Shown here piece by piece: positions 47,386 through 54,355 of a DNA stretch of 54,355 nt. The position numbers were made by a program, and so were the translations under genes. This DNA comes from an uncultured bacterium. GTDB taxonomy: Bacteria > Patescibacteriota > Microgenomatia > UBA1400 > UBA12108. The stretch covers positions 75,473 through 129,827 of the forward strand of contig CAJAUT010000013.1 of assembly GCA_903945195.1 (NCBI GenBank). The letters are read 5' to 3'. Numbering within the stretch: the stretch's first letter is position 1; each line of letters starts with the position of its first letter. Under the pieces are notes generated by a model that ran no database searches, was not told where the DNA came from, and saw only the letters and a program-made list of their open reading frames with translations.

Positions 47386-47952
47386 ATGAAACTGCCCGCA
47401 TTTTTTGGTCACAAAAAGTCGATTAATTTGTTGCCTCGAGATTCTTTTGAGAATAGTACTCTTGGCGTGATACTTGAATGGGCTCTAGTTTTTGGAAAAT
47501 GGGCGGTTATTTTGACGCAATTGATTGTGATGGCAGCATTTTTGTATAGATTCACCCTAGATAGGACATTAACTGATCTGCGCAAATCTATCACCTCGGA
47601 TGTGATGATAATCAAGTCATATGAGCAAGTCGAAAGAGACTATATGTTGGCACAAAAACGAGTAGTTACAGCCAAAGATGCAATCAAATCACAAAATCAA
47701 GTACTTGGAATAATTGCAGAAATTGCAAAGATTACTCCCAACGACCTGTGGTATGACAAAATCAATATTACTGATACCTCACTCAATATGACGGCCTACG
47801 TATCTTCTTTGTCGGGATTTGCACAGTTTATGACAATGATCCAAAAAAATCCAGCATTCAAAAATATCCGTATTGCTAAACTTGAGACTAGTTCGACAAA
47901 AGGTGCTCAAATACAATTTGAAATTTCTACTACACTAGGAAGCAATAAATGA
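47386..47952 (+). CDS. PilN-like type IV pilus assembly protein
   Basis: KSINLLPRDSF N-terminus, single TM, ferredoxin-like C-domain; followed by a PilO-like gene. Confidence 0.65.
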   Translation: MKLPAFFGHKKSINLLPRDSFENSTLGVILEWALVFGKWAVILTQLIVMAAFLYRFTLDRTLTDLRKSITSDVMIIKSYEQVERDYMLAQKRVVTAKDAIKSQNQVLGIIAEIAKITPNDLWYDKINITDTSLNMTAYVSSLSGFAQFMTMIQKNPAFKNIRIAKLETSSTKGAQIQFEISTTLGSNK

Positions 47953-48629
47953 GCTTTTCACCAACCAGATACACCCAAGACTTGCGTAGATATTATAGAC
48001 TGCCAGCTGTGCAAGCTTCTTTGACTCTAGTGCTATCGATTTTTGTGATCTCTATATTTGTATTTTTTGCACTCCGTCCAACAATGGTGTCTATTACAAC
48101 CTTGAAAAAATCTATTACTGAATACGAAAAAACTTCTAAACTATTAAAAGCTAAGATAAAGAATCTACAAGTTGCATCCACTCAGTTGGAATCTATAAAA
48201 AATTTCTTACCTATTCTTGATACAAACATCCCAAATAATGGAGCAAGTTATACAACTTTAACAAATAGCATAGAGGCTCTTGCAGCCCAAAGTGGTATAA
48301 AACTTGAGACTGGTTCTCTTGGTGCAACCTTACTCTTTTCCAGATTGATATCTCCATTTTCGCCAGATAAAGATCAAAGTGTAGTCGCTCTACCATTTAA
48401 TATCAGGGCTAGCGGTGGTTATGTGGAACTAAACCTATTTTTAACGAATATTCTAAAAATGGAACGTGTTTTGCTGGTTGATTCTGTGAGTATCAATCCA
48501 CAGATAGGAAGTAATAGAAACAAAATGAGCGCAGGTTCCCTAGTGCTTAATATTTCTGGAAGCGCTTATTATTTAGCAAATGAAGCCCAAATTACTAAAG
48601 CAATAACTGAAGATAAGGGGAAGAAATAA
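47949..48629 (+). CDS. PilO-like type IV pilus assembly protein
   Basis: Single TM, coiled coil, periplasmic-type domain; ATGA overlap with the pilN-like gene. Confidence 0.6.
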   Translation: MSFSPTRYTQDLRRYYRLPAVQASLTLVLSIFVISIFVFFALRPTMVSITTLKKSITEYEKTSKLLKAKIKNLQVASTQLESIKNFLPILDTNIPNNGASYTTLTNSIEALAAQSGIKLETGSLGATLLFSRLISPFSPDKDQSVVALPFNIRASGGYVELNLFLTNILKMERVLLVDSVSINPQIGSNRNKMSAGSLVLNISGSAYYLANEAQITKAITEDKGKK

Positions 48630-48941
48630 ATGGCAAGGCGAAATAGCATACTAGTCAGCAAAACTCTTTATCAAATTGGAGTACTCACTTTGATTACCTC
48701 TATTTTGTGGACTGCAATTACTGTGATGCAAGCGATAAGCCAAGCGCCAAATAAAGTTGAAGTCGGTAGTAAAATCCTTGAGCCGATAAATGTGAGTATG
48801 GATAAAGAAATTATTGAGATGCTATCAAATCGCAAGAAGGTTGATGTGGGAAATATTCCTCAACCCACAACTGAGCCAGTTATAGCAAGTGGATCGGCAA
48901 ATGCGACATCTAGTGCTACTATTAAGGTGAGTGGAGAATAA
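48630..48941 (+). CDS. Hypothetical single-TM protein
   Basis: 103 aa in the same tight operon. Confidence 0.6.
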   Translation: MARRNSILVSKTLYQIGVLTLITSILWTAITVMQAISQAPNKVEVGSKILEPINVSMDKEIIEMLSNRKKVDVGNIPQPTTEPVIASGSANATSSATIKVSGE

Positions 48942-50284
48942 TGAACGTATTAGCTAAGAAAATACCAACACTACTGGTGCTTCTATTAATTGGGGCTGCT
49001 ATTTTTGGATATTTTTATTTTTTCCAAGGTAAAACATCAAAAATTTCTCAAGATATCGTCCCTGAAAAAGTAAAAATTACAAATATTTCTGATAATAAAT
49101 TTAGTGTTTCATGGGTTACAAAAACAAATACTAGTGCGTCACTTGAGTACGGAGTGGTGGGAAGCAAGCTTGCCAACAAAGCTATCGACTCCAGGGGAGA
49201 AGGCAAATATACAACTCACCATATCACTGCTTCTGAGTTGCAGCCAAATACTCAATATGCTTTTCGAATAGTGTCTGGAGATGATTTAACAAAATTTGAC
49301 AACAATGGTAGTGTGTACAACGTAACAACTGGAACGGTAATTGCTGGTACTCCCCCTTCTGTCAATTTTTATGGAAATGCAGAACTATCTTCGAAACAAG
49401 CTGCTAGTGGATCATTGATATATCTAACCTTGCCAGGCGGAAGTACAAATTCGACACTTGTAAGTGAAACTGGAAACTATGCATTTACATTGTCGGTAAT
49501 GAGGAGCATGGATAATCGTACTTATGTGCAATTTGATCCCTCCGCGACTATTGCAACAATACTCCTTGAATCTGGAACTGAGCAGTCTACGGTAAATGTC
49601 GCCCTGACAAACTCTAGTCCAGTTCCAATGATCACGCTAGGTAAGAACCAAGATTTTTTGAGCCCAGGAATGGTGCCTAATATTGCTCAAGTTCAACCAA
49701 AAGAAGCAAGTTCTGCAGCAGTGCCTCAACCAGCCTCGATTTTTAACGTAGAACCAATTGCAAATAATGTAAGTGCAGTGACCACAACTAATGTGGTACT
49801 CCTAAACCCCAAAGAAGATGGTGAAACATTAAAGACTCTAAGACCAGAATTTAGAGGAACAGGACCTGCTGGCACAACTCTATCTATCGCACTGACTGGA
49901 CAAAAAGCAATTTCTGATACAGTAGAAATTTCTAGTGATAAAACCTGGGCATGGGCTCCCGTGATTGATTTGAAAACTGGAAAGCAAAAAATAACAATTT
50001 CATATATAGCCAGTAGCGGAGCTACGGAGAAAATTGAACGTGGGTTTACTATTAGTACTAGCACTACAGGACTAGATCCTGCTTTTGTATCGTCTCCTTC
50101 GGCTTCATTAAAAGCTAGTCCTAGTGCAAGCATAAAATCTAGCAGTTCATCAGCAACTACGCGCGCGGCAATGCCGGCTACAGATAGCGGTGTACCCGTC
50201 ACAGGCGTGATAGAAAATACACTATTGACGGCAGGGCTAGGAATCGTCATTATGGTAGTAGGAGCAGCGCTTTTGGCACTGTAG
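48941..50284 (+). CDS. Fibronectin type III-containing surface protein with C-terminal sorting-like signal
   Basis: KVKITNISDNKFSVSWVTKTNTSASLEYG...LQPNTQYAFRIVSGDD (FN3); C-terminus VPVTGVIENTLLTAGLGIVIMVVGAALLAL. Confidence 0.75.
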   Translation: MNVLAKKIPTLLVLLLIGAAIFGYFYFFQGKTSKISQDIVPEKVKITNISDNKFSVSWVTKTNTSASLEYGVVGSKLANKAIDSRGEGKYTTHHITASELQPNTQYAFRIVSGDDLTKFDNNGSVYNVTTGTVIAGTPPSVNFYGNAELSSKQAASGSLIYLTLPGGSTNSTLVSETGNYAFTLSVMRSMDNRTYVQFDPSATIATILLESGTEQSTVNVALTNSSPVPMITLGKNQDFLSPGMVPNIAQVQPKEASSAAVPQPASIFNVEPIANNVSAVTTTNVVLLNPKEDGETLKTLRPEFRGTGPAGTTLSIALTGQKAISDTVEISSDKTWAWAPVIDLKTGKQKITISYIASSGATEKIERGFTISTSTTGLDPAFVSSPSASLKASPSASIKSSSSSATTRAAMPATDSGVPVTGVIENTLLTAGLGIVIMVVGAALLAL

Positions 50285-50295
50285 AAAATATAATT

Positions 50296-51888
50296 ATGCC
50301 TGACCCAATCACACCACAACTACCTGATCCACAAGCTTCGGTTGACGCAGCCCTAGGGAGTGTACCCATGGGAGATGAGACTCCCCTTGCTTTTGCAGCA
50401 CCTACCTTAAATGCCATGCCAGTATCACCCGTAGCACCCGTAGCACCCGCAGTACCTGAGGCGCCAAAACCTGAACCTATGCCTAGTGCAGGATCTAGTT
50501 ATCTGCCTCCTGTACCGCCAGCTCCTATTTCCACCCCACCAGTTGATGCCAAGCCAAAATCTAAGTTTGGATTGAAGATGGTAGGTTTAATGATTGGGGT
50601 GCTTGCGCTTATTGGTGGGATTGGGTATGGCAGTTGGTGGATATATTTTACGAACTATAGTGAACCAGCAAAGATTGCAGGGGTTATAACAGAATCAAAA
50701 AATAAAGCGAGCTGTAACGGTTGTTTGAATGGAGGTTGGTTGGTTTGGAGAGATGGCGGGTGCAAGGTGACTGGAATTTGTGGTAATGAAGCTGTAGTTG
50801 ATAAAAATACTGATAATCCAAATGCGAGTACTACCCTGGACAGCAAGGGAACCTGTGAAGGAGCTCAAAAAGGATATGTTTGGTGCTCAAGTGTAGATAG
50901 CACTGGAAAGGCATATGCTTTTTGTAATACTAAAGGGATTGGTTGTAATCAAGCAGCGGTTGAGCAAGGATATACTATAAATTATGGATCCAGTGTATCC
51001 ACCATACCTAAAGATGGTTGGACAGCTTGTGAATGTGGTACTGGTATAACTTTATACTTCCAAAAGAGTGGTGTGTGTAATCAGGCCATTGCAGATAAAA
51101 CAGGTGGATATCTACCAAATACAAACAACGAGACAAATTACAATAAGATGGGTTTATGTGCTTTGGGCGGGAAGTATACATATAAGGCGGATGGTACACC
51201 CGTATTTACTTTAGATCAATTTAAGATTGATATAGCAGATAATTACTACTGTGATGAAAATGGTTGTTATGCCAAGAATGGGAATTGTATTTCTATGAAA
51301 TATAAATGTGATAAGCAAATTACAGGTAGATCTTGTACAGACAATGAAAAGCCTGGTACAACTTTTGACAATACTTGTGGCAAAGTAGAACAAATAGATA
51401 TTATGTGTTCGAATAATGGAACAATGCAGTATGTCGAGTCACGAACTAGAATAAATGGTGCTTGTGATGCGACGGCAGCAAATGAGAACCCTACAACCCA
51501 CAAAGCGTGTAATTTAACGACTAAAGTATGCGAGACGGTCACGGGCCCTGGGACAGATACCTGTACCACTGATGCAAACTGCGTGACTGCAGCACCTGTA
51601 CTGGCTTGTACTGGGCTTACTCAAACTCCTGTAGCAACGCCCACAATTGGTCAAACAGTGACATTCACTTGCGCTGGGACTATCACTCCAGCTGCAGCTG
51701 CTACCCTATCTTATAAATTCCGCTATAGTTTGGACAATGGTGCTGACCAACTACTGACAAATACAACTGCAACCACAGCTCAACTTGCGATAACGGCTTG
51801 TGGCACTTATTCTGTCCAGTGCAAGGTTTGCGCCACGATAGCTGGAGTACTTACTTGTGATCCTACTTGGACTGGAGCCGTACAATGA
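50296..51888 (+). CDS. Cys-rich single-TM surface protein
   Basis: Pro-rich N-tail, TM, long Cys-rich extracytoplasmic region. Confidence 0.7.
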   Translation: MPDPITPQLPDPQASVDAALGSVPMGDETPLAFAAPTLNAMPVSPVAPVAPAVPEAPKPEPMPSAGSSYLPPVPPAPISTPPVDAKPKSKFGLKMVGLMIGVLALIGGIGYGSWWIYFTNYSEPAKIAGVITESKNKASCNGCLNGGWLVWRDGGCKVTGICGNEAVVDKNTDNPNASTTLDSKGTCEGAQKGYVWCSSVDSTGKAYAFCNTKGIGCNQAAVEQGYTINYGSSVSTIPKDGWTACECGTGITLYFQKSGVCNQAIADKTGGYLPNTNNETNYNKMGLCALGGKYTYKADGTPVFTLDQFKIDIADNYYCDENGCYAKNGNCISMKYKCDKQITGRSCTDNEKPGTTFDNTCGKVEQIDIMCSNNGTMQYVESRTRINGACDATAANENPTTHKACNLTTKVCETVTGPGTDTCTTDANCVTAAPVLACTGLTQTPVATPTIGQTVTFTCAGTITPAAAATLSYKFRYSLDNGADQLLTNTTATTAQLAITACGTYSVQCKVCATIAGVLTCDPTWTGAVQ

Positions 51889-52739
51889 AAAAAACAATAC
51901 TTATAGCACTTGGAATATTTATCGCCATACTAGTCACTGTGGCGATAGTTTACTTTGTGCGCAAGCCTGCTCCTGTTGCCACACTACCTACCCCAAAACC
52001 AGTAGCAACTGTTCCATCCCCAATTGCTTCACCAATAATGGCACCAATCCTAGCTATTGAACAACCATCTGTGTGTTCAAAAAATATTGTGGTTGCATGT
52101 AGCTCGCCTACTCCAACACCATCCACTTCTCCTACCCCAACTCCATCTGGTTCCCCTACTCCTACTCCATCACCATCTATACCACCTGCTGCTGCATTAG
52201 ACTGTGTGGCCAAGAAAGCTTATGAAGACGACTCGCGAAATAGAGCTGCGTTTTACTATATGGAAAAAGAAATTGCCAATGCAAGTACCATCACCAGCGG
52301 ACAAACAATCTTGTACAATGTAATTGCAAAAAATACTGGTGGAAATAGTGTCCCAGATACTACTATTACTGATAAATTATCTAGCAACTTGACATATGTC
52401 GATGGTGATACTGGTTGTACTTATGACAATACTACTCGTGTAGTCACCTGTACCATAGGTACACTAGCTGCTGGCAGTGAGGCGCAGAGATCGTTCCGTG
52501 CAAAGGTGACTGCAGCAGGCAATTCTTCTATTGCAAATACAGCTGAAGTATCTTCTACCAATGGTCAAAGAGATAGTTGCAATATCACCATGGATGCAAC
52601 TGGCAAAGTGGTCGTGACTATAGCATCACCAATACCAACTGCCTTGCCAGTAGCTGGGGTATTTGAAGTAACGGTTGGGACAGTTGGGATCGGCGTCCTA
52701 CTACTAATCACTGGAGCCCTTGGATTACTACTACTTTAA
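51885..52739 (+). CDS. DUF11-type surface protein with C-terminal sorting-like signal
   Basis: TITSGQTILYNVIAKNTGGNSVPDTTITDKLSSNLTYVDGD; PTPTPS linkers; C-terminus LPVAGVFEVTVGTVGIGVLLLITGALGLLLL; ATGA overlap. Confidence 0.75.
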   Translation: MKKTILIALGIFIAILVTVAIVYFVRKPAPVATLPTPKPVATVPSPIASPIMAPILAIEQPSVCSKNIVVACSSPTPTPSTSPTPTPSGSPTPTPSPSIPPAAALDCVAKKAYEDDSRNRAAFYYMEKEIANASTITSGQTILYNVIAKNTGGNSVPDTTITDKLSSNLTYVDGDTGCTYDNTTRVVTCTIGTLAAGSEAQRSFRAKVTAAGNSSIANTAEVSSTNGQRDSCNITMDATGKVVVTIASPIPTALPVAGVFEVTVGTVGIGVLLLITGALGLLLL

Positions 52740-52750
52740 GTGGATTACTA

Positions 52751-54355
52751 TTATTTCCAGCTAGGCAATAGACTAAAAAGCATACTCCAGTAACTTACAG
52801 AGATAGGGAAACCATAGAGCATTGGTGACATCAACAGCAATACTATAAAGGCGAGGATGCAAAATAGTAAGGCGTGTTTTGAGTTTAGAGTAGATATCCA
52901 AGTAGCTACAATAATACAGAGAAAGGTCGAAGAAGGTAGGTAGTGATAGAAGAACATGATGCGAGGAGAGAAGATCCAAGGTATAGTAAAAATCCCGTAA
53001 AGTAGATAGAAAAGTGAGTACGGATAAGTAAAGATTTTGCGAATATTTAAAATAATTGCAACTAGACCAAACCACAAGATGATGGGGTTACCAATTGCAT
53101 AAATGTTGGCCAGTACTCCAGTCCCATATTTGACGTAGTACCATACCGGCCGAACGTCAAAGATCCACTCTAGAGGAGTTGACTGGTACCCATGAGTCGC
53201 GACAAGGTGCGTGTGGTAGTACCACATCTGTCTATGTAGTTCCCACCACTGTGCCCATGTATGACCAGCTAAGATAAATGGAGTAAAGGTGATGACGTAA
53301 ACAAAGACTGAGATTAGTAATAACCTTAGTGCAAAAAATATATGATATACAATAGAGCGAATATTTTTATAGTCTTTGAAATATTGATATGCATATATAT
53401 ATGCTAGTGGCACGACTCCATAAAGTGCACTCCACTTTGAAGCAAGTGATAACCCGTACAAGATAGCTGATAATTTCCATCTAGTTTTGACGGCAGAGTA
53501 AAGTGCAAAGATAAAAAATACCATCATATACATATCGTTCATGGCTATGCGTGACTGAGCAATGTGCAATCCTTCGATACTTACCAGAAAGGCTGAAAAT
53601 AATGCAACGTTTTTATTTGCTGTAAGCTCTTTTACCAACAAATAGATACCATAAATACTGATCACGCCAGCCAGGGCTGAGCCTAGTCGCCAGCCTGTAC
53701 TATTTTCTCCAAACAACAACATTCCTATCACCATGCCATACTTGGCAACAGGAGGGTGCGTCCATTCGTAAGCTACATCTTTTGGTGGTGTGGTCCACCA
53801 CTCCCAAGCTTCTTTGTGATTATTTAAATATTCACGGGCCGTAAAGGCATGATAAACTTCGTCAAAAATATAAGTTGGTGGATTTGAGATATTTGTAAAT
53901 CTTAGTAAACTAGCGATAATGAGAATCCCCACTAGAATCCTATTTTGATTAAAGATATTTTTACATTTATGTAAGAAGATTGGCCATGACCAAATAGTTG
54001 CAAGCATTATGGTAGTTGTGACGGTGATCCAAGAAACGAGAGAGATAGTAGTCAGACTAAATGGCCAAGTTTGGGTGTGCATGACCCAGTAGTATGCCCC
54101 GTATAAATTGAGGGTAAAAGTGATTGATAGAAGAGATAATGGGACAAGCAACCATGAGTCATAGATAGTGGCGATAGCTAAAAATGGAAGTCCAAACAAC
54201 AAATGCCTTTCGTGCATGCGAGTAGTGAAAGTGAAAAATAAAATAAGGATGGTAGCAGCCAAGCGCGCGATATATTTTTGATCAAAACCAGTGCGCTTCC
54301 AGTTTAAAATAGCAATTATGGACATGATACAAAAGATGATTAGACCTAGGATGTG
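52751..54355 (-). CDS. PMT-family (dolichyl-phosphate-mannose-protein mannosyltransferase-like) glycosyltransferase, 5' end outside window
   Basis: PPTYIFDEVYHAFTAREYLNN...THPPVAKYGMVIGMLLFGENSTGWRLGSALAG; frame stays open to the window edge (HILGLIIFCI before the ORF-track Met). Confidence 0.85.
   Translation of the reverse strand, partial: HILGLIIFCIMSIIAILNWKRTGFDQKYIARLAATILILFFTFTTRMHERHLLFGLPFLAIATIYDSWLLVPLSLLSITFTLNLYGAYYWVMHTQTWPFSLTTISLVSWITVTTTIMLATIWSWPIFLHKCKNIFNQNRILVGILIIASLLRFTNISNPPTYIFDEVYHAFTAREYLNNHKEAWEWWTTPPKDVAYEWTHPPVAKYGMVIGMLLFGENSTGWRLGSALAGVISIYGIYLLVKELTANKNVALFSAFLVSIEGLHIAQSRIAMNDMYMMVFFIFALYSAVKTRWKLSAILYGLSLASKWSALYGVVPLAYIYAYQYFKDYKNIRSIVYHIFFALRLLLISVFVYVITFTPFILAGHTWAQWWELHRQMWYYHTHLVATHGYQSTPLEWIFDVRPVWYYVKYGTGVLANIYAIGNPIILWFGLVAIILNIRKIFTYPYSLFYLLYGIFTIPWIFSPRIMFFYHYLPSSTFLCIIVATWISTLNSKHALLFCILAFIVLLLMSPMLYGFPISVSYWSMLFSLLPSWK

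Noticed and set aside
50420-50465. Tandem gtagcaccc repeats
   Set aside because: Short Pro/Val/Ala codon repeats in a linker of a surface protein; ordinary low-complexity sequence.
52720-52760. Near-duplicate tggattactactact/tggattactattatt at the convergent gene ends
   Set aside because: Short AT-rich similarity without hairpin or T-run; insufficient to call a terminator or repeat element.

Overview
The window looks like a compact genome segment from a Patescibacteria/CPR organism, probably Microgenomates-like. That placement is inferred from reduced forms of core proteins and many short single-TM surface proteins; no search was run. TGA and TAA/TAG all act as stops, so standard code 11 fits. 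Most of the window is coded on the minus strand: rpoC (partial)-rpoB, mltG, ruvX, sortase, an actin-like/baseplate-J-like membrane protein, a short alaS, rodZ-like/ftsK/rnj, a Lon-like ATPase without protease domain surrounded by paralogous PsbP-like surface proteins, an L,D-transpeptidase, pnp, rpsO, a degenerate DHH protein, infB, nusA, dnaJ, dnaK-grpE-hrcA, lepA and murJ. A plus-strand block (rpsT, pilN/pilO-like, surface proteins with C-terminal sorting-like signals) follows, then a PMT-type glycosyltransferase cut by the window end. An accessory island of about 4 kb with an IS30 element separates dnaJ from dnaK. Main observations: (1) about 18 genes have a -10 box only 6-9 nt before the start codon, implying pervasive leaderless mRNAs; (2) a CIRCE operator lies on the hrcA promoter and a degenerate CIRCE lies on the unlinked dnaJ promoter; (3) palindromic repeat-like sequences appear to encode the GrpE C-terminus and a LepA linker; (4) a terminator-like hairpin sits in the nusA leader; (5) a DHH-family protein in the nusA-infB operon has lost its catalytic motifs; (6) an ATPase-only Lon; (7) an unlisted 57-aa zinc-ribbon ORF overlaps mltG; (8) IS30 is inserted between two divergent promoters. 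No rRNA, tRNA or CRISPR was recognised.
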